Assembly (NCBI GenBank): GCA_905236585.1
Contig: CAJOQZ010000178.1
Coordinates: 1 to 5,794 of the forward strand
Length of the DNA: 5,794 nucleotides
Source: an uncultured Lachnospiraceae bacterium
GTDB taxonomy: Bacteria; Bacillota; Clostridia; Lachnospirales; Lachnospiraceae
Direction: 5' to 3'
Shown here piece by piece: positions 1 through 5,675 of this stretch. The position numbers and the translations under genes were made by a program. The stretch's first letter is position 1, and every line of letters starts with the position of its first letter. Under the pieces are notes generated by a model. That model worked only from the letters and a program-made list of their open reading frames with translations. It ran no database searches and was not told the origin of the DNA.

Positions 1-37
1 AGTACTGTCCAACGAACGAAGTGAGTTGATGACAGCA

Positions 38-66
38 CTGGCATCCGACAGAGTAAGTCAGATAAT
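38..66 (+). promoter_or_regulatory. weak sigma-A-like promoter candidate
   Basis: CTGGCA at 38-43 (4 of 6 to TTGACA) and GATAAT at 61-66 (5 of 6 to TATAAT) are separated by 17 nt, the ideal spacing. Transcription would start near 73, inside the palindrome at 63-80, and give a short leader before the ATG at 100. There is no extended -10 TG. The -35 match is poor and the genes to the left are unseen, so this may be a chance match inside a longer operon. Confidence 0.25.
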
Positions 67-80
67 AACTTGCGTTATTA
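63..80. promoter_or_regulatory. 18-bp palindrome in the leader (operator or RNA hairpin)
   Basis: TAATAAC (63-69) and GTTATTA (74-80) are perfect 7-bp inverted arms around the 4-nt centre TTGC. The left arm overlaps the candidate -10 box, as an operator would. In RNA it would form a small A/U-rich hairpin directly beside the ribosome site at 80-86. No U-tract follows, so it is not an intrinsic terminator. The symmetry is seen directly; the function is inferred. Confidence 0.4.
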
Positions 81-86
81 GAGGAG
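80..86 (+). promoter_or_regulatory. ribosome binding site of the DUF4255 gene
   Basis: AGAGGAG is followed by an A-rich 13-nt spacer to the ATG at 100, longer than usual. It is the only good Shine-Dalgarno match ahead of this start, and it abuts the right arm of the 63-80 palindrome, so folding there could affect translation. Confidence 0.6.
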
Positions 87-99
87 ATAGAAAAAGATC

Positions 100-993
100 A
101 TGGGATTTTCTTCGATCAGTGACATCGGCAAGACATTAGTAAGAATACTGAATGATTCGCTGGTGCCGGATGTTATCCTGCACAACGGCTCCATCGGGCT
201 TTGCTCGCCGGACGACCACGGGGATTTTAATCTTGGGATTTATCTTTATGACATTGCGCCGAGCGAGGAGGTTTTTGCCCACGGCATGGTGAATACCGGC
301 CTAAAGGAGCAGACATATCCTTCGTCGTTTTTGACGCTTCGGTACATGATCACGGCGTATTCCTCCGGCGACTTAAAATACCGCGCAGAGGAGGATCAGC
401 GCATTTTGGGGCGCGTCGTACAGGCGCTTGCGGATCACTATGTGATCGGACAGACCTCTGCGCTGCACGGCGATCCGATGAAGACGCGCATTGAGCAGGA
501 GCGGCTCGGCTCTTTTGAGAAGATCCGTCTGTGGACCTTCCCGAATGAACCCTATCGCGTGACCTTATTTTACAAGGTTACGCCGGTGGAGATCACCTCC
601 GCCCGTTCGAAGACCATGACGCGGGTTACCGATCTTTCGATGCTTTTGGGCAGCGACGTCGAGAACGTCCTCGGAGAGCCGATTCGCGAGATCGGCTATA
701 AGCGCACGCTGGTGGTTCTTTGCAAGGATGCTTCCGATGGGTCTGTGATCACGGGCAGCAACGTCCGTGCGTATATCGAGGGAGAGCGTCCGGCGGTCAT
801 CAAGGAGGACGGATACCGGGTGTTCTTAAATGTCCGAAGCGACAAAGCGATGCTTAAGGTGGAAAGCGGAATCTATGAGACATATGAGGAAGAACTTGAT
901 TTTAGCAAGCGGGACGCCGAAGAGGTGCTTACTATTACATTAGACAGGGCGAAAACGCATCCGAAATATAAAACCGAGGAGGAAGAGGCATGA
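100..993 (+). CDS. DUF4255 (Pvc16_N) family eCIS tube/sheath terminator protein, Afp16/Pvc16-like
   Basis: A 297-aa protein recognised as DUF4255/Pvc16_N. The N-terminal domain (about residues 5-180) begins with the typical helix (SISDIGKTLVRIL) and contains the strand NLGIYLYDIAP (44-54), the segment YPSSFLTLRYMITAYSSG (73-90), and then LWTFPNEPYRVTLFYKVTPVEI (144-165), as expected for this family. In Afp/PVC particles this family caps the tube-sheath end and sets particle length. A second, probably beta-rich region (about 200-283; YKRTLVVLCKDASDGSVITGS, then GYRVFLNV) resembles a small Ig-like/transthyretin-like fold. The tail is very acidic (KTEEEEA). No signal peptide or TM segment is seen, so it should be cytoplasmic until particle assembly. 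The length is close to that usual for the family. The stop overlaps the next start by 4 nt, indicating translational coupling. The family call is strong; the capping role is inferred from the family. Confidence 0.9.
   Translation: MGFSSISDIGKTLVRILNDSLVPDVILHNGSIGLCSPDDHGDFNLGIYLYDIAPSEEVFAHGMVNTGLKEQTYPSSFLTLRYMITAYSSGDLKYRAEEDQRILGRVVQALADHYVIGQTSALHGDPMKTRIEQERLGSFEKIRLWTFPNEPYRVTLFYKVTPVEITSARSKTMTRVTDLSMLLGSDVENVLGEPIREIGYKRTLVVLCKDASDGSVITGSNVRAYIEGERPAVIKEDGYRVFLNVRSDKAMLKVESGIYETYEEELDFSKRDAEEVLTITLDRAKTHPKYKTEEEEA
977..982 (+). promoter_or_regulatory. ribosome binding site of the DUF4280 gene
   Basis: A perfect AGGAGG inside the last codons of the DUF4255 gene lies 7 nt before the ATG at 990. 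It fixes the start and explains the run of Glu codons at the end of the upstream protein. Confidence 0.8.
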
Positions 994-1376
994 GTATGTG
1001 TGTATGCATGGGGGCGATGCTGCAGTGCAGTTTCGGAATGACGCCCTCCTCGCTGATCGTGCTGCCGACCGGAAGGGTCAACAACACGGCGCCGGTGGCG
1101 ACGATCATGGACAATAAACCAATCGTCAATATCCCGCCGTTCGGCATGTGCAAGTCGATGGCGAATCCGACGGTTGCCGCTGCTACCGCGGCGGCATCGG
1201 GGGTGCTGACGCCGATGCCCTGCGTTCCCGTTACGGCTGCGCCGTGGACGCCGGGAAGTCCGAAGGTGGTGCTTGGTTCATTTCCGGTGCTTACGGACAA
1301 TTCCAAATGCATGTGCAACTGGGGCGGACAGATTTCGATCAATTCCCCCGGATCAAGCGGCGTACAGGTAGGGTAA
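990..1376 (+). CDS. DUF4280 PAAR-like protein, candidate spike tip
   Basis: A 128-aa protein of the DUF4280 family. Recognisable elements are GAMLQCSFG (8-16), a D-x-x-P-x-x-NI stretch (41-48), FGMCKSMANP (51-60), MPCVPVTAAPW (76-86) and the end region PVLTDNSKCMCNWGGQISI (99-117). In injection systems PAAR and PAAR-like proteins sharpen the VgrG/gp5-type spike and can connect effectors. There are seven cysteines (4, 6, 13, 54, 78, 107, 109) and no histidine, so any metal at the tip would be held by thiolates rather than the His-rich set of classical PAAR. A Gly/Ser tail follows the last strand and there is no toxin domain, so this is a tip alone. The ATGA overlap with the DUF4255 gene supports coupling. 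The family call is strong; the spike-tip role is inferred from family and context. Confidence 0.88.
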   Translation: MSMCVCMGAMLQCSFGMTPSSLIVLPTGRVNNTAPVATIMDNKPIVNIPPFGMCKSMANPTVAAATAAASGVLTPMPCVPVTAAPWTPGSPKVVLGSFPVLTDNSKCMCNWGGQISINSPGSSGVQVG

Positions 1377-1378
1377 CC

Positions 1379-1386
1379 GGGGAGGA
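1379..1386 (+). promoter_or_regulatory. ribosome binding site that decides the cyclase-like start
   Basis: GGGGAGGA follows the stop of the DUF4280 gene and lies 10 nt before the ATG at 1397. It supports 1397 rather than the in-frame ATG at 1148, which lies inside the DUF4280 gene and has no comparable site. Confidence 0.75.
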
Positions 1387-1396
1387 CTCTTACAAG

Positions 1397-2263
1397 ATGA
1401 AAGAAAGCATTCGGGAGCAATTCATCCCAAAGCAGAAACTGGATATTTTACAGATTGACGGAACTTACGACCAGGCGAAGGACAAGATCAAAAAACTGCG
1501 CCATTTTGACGCAACGGTAGTCCGGATGGGGCTGCCGGAGATTGAGGCGGGGATTGACGGCGAGAAGGCAATGCGCGTCTTCGAGCAGTTTGCTGAGCAG
1601 GTGGAGCATGCGATGCCCTCGTTCCTCGAATGGGGCGGCGTCGTCGATTATTACGTGGAGGGCGGCATGCAGCTGTTTTTCATGAACGATAAGGCGAGCA
1701 ACGTGGACGCCGTAGGCGCCGCGATACAGGCAAGGGAGAATCTGCTCAAACGCGACGAGCTCTGGAAGGGGATAACGTTCGGGCTTACATATGGTTCCGT
1801 GATCCTCGGCGCCTTGGGAGGCGGAGGGCATTACGCCGTGATGACCATGTCGCATGAGTCGTCCGTTTCCAAATATCTGCAGCGGTCGGCGGCGAAATAT
1901 TCTGCGAGCATTCTTGTGACGGAGAGGCTTTTGGAGCATGATCCGACGATCATGTCGAAATATACCTGCCGTCTTTTGGGAAAGTTTTATTTTAACAGGT
2001 TAAAAAAAGCGCTGAAGGTCTATGATTTTTATGACGGAGACAAGATCGACGTGCGTACGGCAAAGCGCAAGACGGCGCTGCTTTTCGATAAGGGCGTAAG
2101 TTTATTTTTAGCCGGTGATTTTGCGCAGGCGCGGAGTTATTTTATCGAGGTGATCAAGGCGAACCGCATGGATAAAGCCGCCCGCATCTATCTGTCGCTG
2201 TGTGACAATTTCAGGGAGAATCCGCCGGAATCCCCTGAGGCGCTTTGCATAGAAAGGGTGTGA
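1397..2263 (+). CDS. class III nucleotide cyclase-homology protein with TPR-like tail, probably catalytically inactive
   Basis: A 288-aa soluble protein. Residues about 37-215 follow the class III adenylate/guanylate cyclase fold: a strand at 39-44, the helix EKAMRVFEQFAEQVEHAMPSF (56-76), WGGVVDYYVEGGMQLFF (79-95), KGITFGLTYGSVILGALG (124-141), SVSKYLQRSAAKYSASILVTERLL (156-179) and the closing strands CRLLGKF...ALKVYDFYDGD (191-215). Catalytic positions are lost. The first metal Asp region reads VVRMGLPEIE, the second (normally V-G-D-G) reads VEGG, and the normal V-N-x-A-x-R-L element reads VSKYLQR. Residues about 226-275 resemble the TPR-like tail of many bacterial cyclases (FDKGVSLFLAGDFAQARSYF, then PP). 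It is therefore probably a pseudo-cyclase that binds a nucleotide or a partner. The start at 1397 is set by the ribosome site; the upstream in-frame extension has no cyclase similarity. The next gene starts 4 nt after its stop. Confidence 0.8.
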   Translation: MKESIREQFIPKQKLDILQIDGTYDQAKDKIKKLRHFDATVVRMGLPEIEAGIDGEKAMRVFEQFAEQVEHAMPSFLEWGGVVDYYVEGGMQLFFMNDKASNVDAVGAAIQARENLLKRDELWKGITFGLTYGSVILGALGGGGHYAVMTMSHESSVSKYLQRSAAKYSASILVTERLLEHDPTIMSKYTCRLLGKFYFNRLKKALKVYDFYDGDKIDVRTAKRKTALLFDKGVSLFLAGDFAQARSYFIEVIKANRMDKAARIYLSLCDNFRENPPESPEALCIERV

Positions 2264-2267
2264 CTGC

Positions 2268-3524
2268 ATGAAGTTTAAAACGATTCGAACGCAGATCGTG
2301 GTTTCGATGCTCACGGTGCTGATGATTTTTTTCGCGGGCTCCATGTTCTTATCCGTTGAGGAAAATGCGACCCTGGAGGATTTGATTGAAACTGACATCG
2401 AAGAGTATTTTGATACGATCTCAGAAGCACTCAAGGATGTTAGAGGAACCAGCGTCGCGTTAGAGAAACTTAATTCCGATGAGTTCTATGACCAGATCGA
2501 GGGCCGTATCAGCGCGGGAATAAGGAAGATCGGGTTCCTCTATGGGAGCACATTCACGCTGGTGATCCTGTTTTCGTTCATTTTCTCACGGTGGATGGCG
2601 AACAAGATCGTATCGCCGATTGACCGGCTCCAAGAGCAGATGAAGGCAGTCGGCGAAGGGCATTTTGACCAGAGGGTGCACATCGAGAACGCGACGAAGG
2701 AAATCGAGGGGCTCGTGGAATGTTTTAATGCGATGACGGCTTCCCTGCAGGAATATATCAGCCAGTTGACGCAGACGACCTCCGATAAGAACCGTCTGAC
2801 GATGGAACTGACCCTGATGCGCCAGATTCAGGCGAACATGCTGCCGACGAGGTATCCCACCCGCAACAATGTCATGATGCATGCGGATGTGTGGCGCCTT
2901 TCGGAACTCGGCGTCGCGTATTATGACTTCTTCCCGATCGACGAGTGCCGTCTGGCGATCATCGTCGGGGATGTGACGGATCAGGGCGTCATGGCGACGC
3001 TGTTCGGCGTGATGTCGCAGAACTTTATCCGCGGCTTCGCGAAAATGGGTTATCCGCCAAGCCGGATTTTGGCGGAGACGAACAACATTCTTTCGGAAAA
3101 GAACGAGTTCGGCTTAAATGTCGCCGTAACGGTTGTGGTGATCGACCATGCGATGGGAGAAATGAGTTATGCCATGGCAGGAGGCGAGCCGCCGATCCTG
3201 CGGCAGACGGGAAGCACCGCGGCGCCGGTGTCGGATCAGATGACGATCCCGCTCGGCAACATGGAGAACGTGGTGTACCATACATATAAGACGCGGCTGG
3301 CACAGGGCGATATCTTAGCGATCTGTTCCCACGGCGTCGTCGGCGCGAAGAATGCGCAGGGCGAGAACTTCGGGACGCCTCGTCTGACGGAAGCGATCGA
3401 GGCGCGGCTGGGATATGAACTGTCCGAGTCGTCAGAGGAAATCCATTCGCGCCTTATGGAGTTTACCGGGGGCGCCCCGCAGATGGAAGACGCCATGGTG
3501 GTACTGTTCCGGTATTTGGGGTAG
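2268..3524 (+). CDS. membrane HAMP-PPM (SpoIIE/RsbU-type) phosphatase-family protein with altered active site
   Basis: A 418-aa protein. TM1 is about 9-29 and TM2 about 88-108, enclosing a short acidic, helical external segment (about 30-87). A HAMP domain (about 109-161, with IVSPIDRLQEQM) and a signalling helix (164-190) follow, then a PPM/SpoIIE domain (about 195-416) entered by the typical IQANMLP (187-193). This architecture normally dephosphorylates anti-sigma-factor antagonists in response to an envelope signal. Conserved parts are YYDFF (218-222), GDV (234-236), YAMAGGEPPIL (301-311) and GDILAI (347-352). Altered metal-site motifs are GVA (215-217) for GGD, SHG (354-356) for TDG, and ED (407-408) for DD. 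Asp235 remains. Activity is therefore doubtful, though Glu407 could still bind metal. The start has an AAAGGGTG ribosome site at 2253-2260, 7 nt upstream. No STAS or anti-sigma kinase gene is visible in the window. Family call strong, activity uncertain. Confidence 0.88.
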   Translation: MKFKTIRTQIVVSMLTVLMIFFAGSMFLSVEENATLEDLIETDIEEYFDTISEALKDVRGTSVALEKLNSDEFYDQIEGRISAGIRKIGFLYGSTFTLVILFSFIFSRWMANKIVSPIDRLQEQMKAVGEGHFDQRVHIENATKEIEGLVECFNAMTASLQEYISQLTQTTSDKNRLTMELTLMRQIQANMLPTRYPTRNNVMMHADVWRLSELGVAYYDFFPIDECRLAIIVGDVTDQGVMATLFGVMSQNFIRGFAKMGYPPSRILAETNNILSEKNEFGLNVAVTVVVIDHAMGEMSYAMAGGEPPILRQTGSTAAPVSDQMTIPLGNMENVVYHTYKTRLAQGDILAICSHGVVGAKNAQGENFGTPRLTEAIEARLGYELSESSEEIHSRLMEFTGGAPQMEDAMVVLFRYLG

Positions 3525-3530
3525 GAAAAA

Positions 3531-5156
3531 ATGGGCTCGGGAAAGACGTCAATGTTTCTAAATCGCACGGATCAGTCATCAAACGGGGGAGAATTGCTTT
3601 CCCTGCTTATGTTTGAGCCGAAAGCGGACGAGAGGATCTTCCCGGAAAGCATTCGGGAAGATAAGAAAAAAGCCTGCGAGTTTTATCTGGCGAAAATGTC
3701 GCGGCGGCAGCATAGCAGGTCTACGGATCTGTATGGAGGACATTTGTTGTGCCTGTATGGTCCCGAGGGCATTGGGAAGAGGGAACTTGTGTGCACAACG
3801 GCAAAGGAGTTGGGGGTACCGCTCCTGTGGATTGATGCAGACAAGCTTTTTATGGCGAACGGGCGTGAAATTGCGGAGATTCTTGCCGCACTTGGCAAAC
3901 GGCTGTCGGGAACCGGTGCACTGCCGGTATTTGTGATGACCCGGGTGTTAAAGGAGAAGGAAAAGGAGACTTCGGAGCAAAAGACGCAGGAGAGTTTCCT
4001 TTATTCGTGGCTTGCGAGGGAAAACGGCGGCGCAGTGCTGCTTGCGGTGGAAAAGCCTGAAGAGGTGTTCCGCTTTCGACTGCATACATTGTTTATCGAA
4101 CTGCCGATGCTGTCCGTCGGAGAGCGGGTCTTGCTATGGGAGGAGATGTGCGAGGATGTTCCTTTTGCAGAGGAGGTCAACCCGTCGCAGTGCGCCAACC
4201 AGTACATTTTTACCTTAAAAAGTTTTCGCGAGATCATCAGCGACGCAACGATGCGGGCGCAAAGAAGAGCAGAGGATGGGGAATATGCCGTTACGTCGGC
4301 GGACATCCGTGCGGCGGTGGGCGAACAGAGCGCCAACCAACTTGGCGCACTGGCAAAGGAACTGCACAGCAACTACACATGGGATGATCTTGTGATCGCA
4401 GACGAGGAGCGGCGGCAGTTGAAAATCATCTGCGACCAGGTAAGATATCGGAGCGTGGTCGGCGAGAAATGGGGCTTTTATGATAAGTCGGCATACGGAC
4501 GCGGGATCAGTGCATTGTTTTATGGTACGCCGGGAACCGGCAAAACCATGGCGGCGCATGTACTGGCGAACGAACTCGGCTTAGCGTTATACCGGGTGGA
4601 CTTGTCGCAGATGGTGTCAAAATATATCGGCGAGACCCAGAAAAACATCTCCGAACTTTTTGACAAGGCGAAGAATACCAACGCAATGCTGTTTTTCGAT
4701 GAGGCGGACGCCCTTTTCTCCAAGCGGACGGAGGTCAAGGACGTCCACGACAAGCATGCGAACGCCGATACCGCGCATCTGCTGCAGCGGTTGGAGGACT
4801 ATGAGGGACTTGTGATCCTTGCGACGAATTTTCAGCAGAACATTGATGAGGCGTTCAAGCGTCGTATCCGCTTCATGGTGCGGTTCGCCTTCCCGGATGA
4901 GGACGTGCGCCTTACCCTGTGGCAGACGATTCTGCCGAAGGGCGTGCCGCGGGACGAAGAGATCGATTTTGACTTTTTCGCGAAGCAGTTCGAACTGCCG
5001 GGCAGCGGGATCAAGGAGGTGTTGAAGAACGCATCCTATCTTGCGGCGGCGGAGGATCGAGGATTAAATAACAACGACATTGAGGTCGCGTTAAAATATT
5101 ATTTTGCAAAACTCGGAAAGGTACTTGGAAGGGAGGAGTTTCAACATGACAAATGA
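3531..5156 (+). CDS. tandem AAA+ ATPase of the eCIS (Afp15/Pvc15-like), first module degenerate
   Basis: A 541-aa protein. The second AAA+ module (about 283-525) is complete: Walker A GTPGTGKT (332-339), Walker B LFFDEAD (387-393), sensor 1 Asn in ATN (431-433), candidate arginine fingers R444/R445 in FKRRI, and a sensor-2 region GSGIKE (491-496) with Lys where Arg is common. The segment NYTWDDLVIADEERRQLKII (281-300) is the usual entry helix. The first module (about 70-260) keeps a P-loop GPEGIGKR (77-84), but at VFVMTRVL (133-140), where Walker B is expected, there is no acidic pair. The Afp15/Pvc15 family is needed for eCIS particle formation, probably by remodelling or assembling components in the cytoplasm. 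The start at 3531 has only a weak site (TAGGA 3522-3526, overlapping the upstream stop). An ATG at 3552 is a real alternative that would remove 7 residues. The N-terminal GSGKTS at 2-7 is not a P-loop. Its end overlaps the next gene by 11 nt. Confidence 0.87.
   Translation: MGSGKTSMFLNRTDQSSNGGELLSLLMFEPKADERIFPESIREDKKKACEFYLAKMSRRQHSRSTDLYGGHLLCLYGPEGIGKRELVCTTAKELGVPLLWIDADKLFMANGREIAEILAALGKRLSGTGALPVFVMTRVLKEKEKETSEQKTQESFLYSWLARENGGAVLLAVEKPEEVFRFRLHTLFIELPMLSVGERVLLWEEMCEDVPFAEEVNPSQCANQYIFTLKSFREIISDATMRAQRRAEDGEYAVTSADIRAAVGEQSANQLGALAKELHSNYTWDDLVIADEERRQLKIICDQVRYRSVVGEKWGFYDKSAYGRGISALFYGTPGTGKTMAAHVLANELGLALYRVDLSQMVSKYIGETQKNISELFDKAKNTNAMLFFDEADALFSKRTEVKDVHDKHANADTAHLLQRLEDYEGLVILATNFQQNIDEAFKRRIRFMVRFAFPDEDVRLTLWQTILPKGVPRDEEIDFDFFAKQFELPGSGIKEVLKNASYLAAAEDRGLNNNDIEVALKYYFAKLGKVLGREEFQHDK
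3636..3662 (+). repeat. strong inverted repeat inside the AAA+ gene
   Basis: ATCTTCCCG (3636-3644) pairs perfectly with CGGGAAGAT (3654-3662). In RNA an extra G-U and A-U pair close the stem to 11 bp with a 5-nt loop. It lies about 105 nt into the AAA+ gene and encodes IFPESIRED. An A-rich stretch, not a U-tract, follows, so it is not a terminator. It may be a pause or processing hairpin, or chance. Confidence 0.5.
5131..5138 (+). promoter_or_regulatory. ribosome binding site that decides the start of the 174-aa gene
   Basis: GGGAGGAG lies 7 nt before the ATG at 5146, inside the end of the AAA+ gene. The earlier in-frame ATG at 5104 has no such site and would add 14 residues overlapping the AAA+ gene further, so 5146 is preferred. 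Confidence 0.8.
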
Positions 5157-5670
5157 GTGGAAGGAGAGTTTTTTTGCCGAACTGCTGCGACAGACGAAGT
5201 TGATCACGGAAGCGGCAGAAATCTCTAAAACCGGTGCTAAGGGGGATGGACCGATGCTGGTCGCTAATTTTACCACCGTTACGGATGGTAGCGGCGCCTG
5301 TGTGTTTGAAACGGAGATCGTCGAGGATTTTCCGGATGAGCCGCAGTTTGAGATCCTTGTAACGCTGCCCTTTAATACGAAGGATGATGATGCATTTAAT
5401 GAACTTTCGGATGCGATCACGCATATGAACTTTTACGTGCCGCTCGGGTTCTTCGGGTATTTTTATCCTACGGATCAGATGTATTTCCGCATTGTTGACT
5501 TTTTTGACGAGAACATGCCGGTGGAAGATCTCGCAGCGGATGTGATCGACAAATACAAGAAGAGCGCCGTCATTGTCGGAAATATGTTCGGCGCGTTAGA
5601 GCGGATTGCAAAGGGCGAAAGTAACTTTGAGGATGAAGTTAAAAGTGGCGTGTTGCCATCACAGGAGTAA
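5146..5670 (+). CDS. unrecognised acidic 174-aa protein, possible chaperone-like fold
   Basis: I do not recognise this family with certainty. It is a small acidic cytoplasmic protein with no TM segment or signal peptide. It reads as an N-terminal helix (about 4-27), a strand region with TTVTDGSGACVFETEIV (43-59) and QFEILVTLPF (67-76), a helix (82-93), strands HMNFYVPLGFFGYFYPTDQMYFRIVDFF (93-120), and two helices (126-157). The order helix, strands, VPLG-turn, strands, helices is reminiscent of YbjN and type III secretion chaperone-like folds. That is only a pattern impression. It overlaps the AAA+ gene by 11 nt and has a strong ribosome site, so the two are probably made together and may act together, for example in assembly or cargo loading. 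A plain accessory eCIS protein of unknown role is equally possible. Confidence 0.75.
   Translation: MTNEWKESFFAELLRQTKLITEAAEISKTGAKGDGPMLVANFTTVTDGSGACVFETEIVEDFPDEPQFEILVTLPFNTKDDDAFNELSDAITHMNFYVPLGFFGYFYPTDQMYFRIVDFFDENMPVEDLAADVIDKYKKSAVIVGNMFGALERIAKGESNFEDEVKSGVLPSQE
5663..5667 (+). promoter_or_regulatory. ribosome binding site of the glycine-rich gene
   Basis: AGGAG in the last codons of the 174-aa gene lies 8 nt before the ATG at 5676. It is the main support for calling this truncated reading frame a real gene. Confidence 0.7.
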
Positions 5671-5675
5671 AAATT

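Noticed and set aside
2..139. Frame open from the left edge into the first gene (stop TAG at 137-139), possible end of an upstream gene
   Set aside because: The translation shows no recognisable motif and would overlap the DUF4255 gene by 40 nt. Other frames stop at 22-24 and 27-29, so the end of the upstream gene cannot be decided from this window.
1148..1396. In-frame 83-codon extension upstream of the cyclase-like protein
   Set aside because: It lies out of frame inside the DUF4280 gene, has no ribosome site and no family similarity. The GGGGAGGA before 1397 marks the better start.
935..1420. Minus-strand open frame of 161 codons opposite the DUF4280 gene
   Set aside because: It is antisense to a well-recognised family, lacks a ribosome site, and its translation is low-complexity with no recognisable domain.
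3531..3551. GSGKTS at the N-terminus of the ATPase read as a P-loop
   Set aside because: It lacks the preceding strand and spacing of a Walker A motif, lies at residues 2-7, and may not even be translated if ATG 3552 is used.
2945..3568. Several overlapping open frames on both strands within the phosphatase-like gene
   Set aside because: They are shadows of a strongly supported gene, with Arg/Pro/Ser-rich translations typical of wrong-frame reading.
3636..3662. Hairpin considered as an intrinsic terminator
   Set aside because: It is followed by an A-rich stretch on the plus strand and has no U-tract on either strand in the right place. It also lies inside a clear coding sequence.
5011..5424. 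Minus-strand open frames across the AAA+ / 174-aa gene junction
   Set aside because: No ribosome site or family resemblance is seen, and they conflict with two coupled plus-strand genes.
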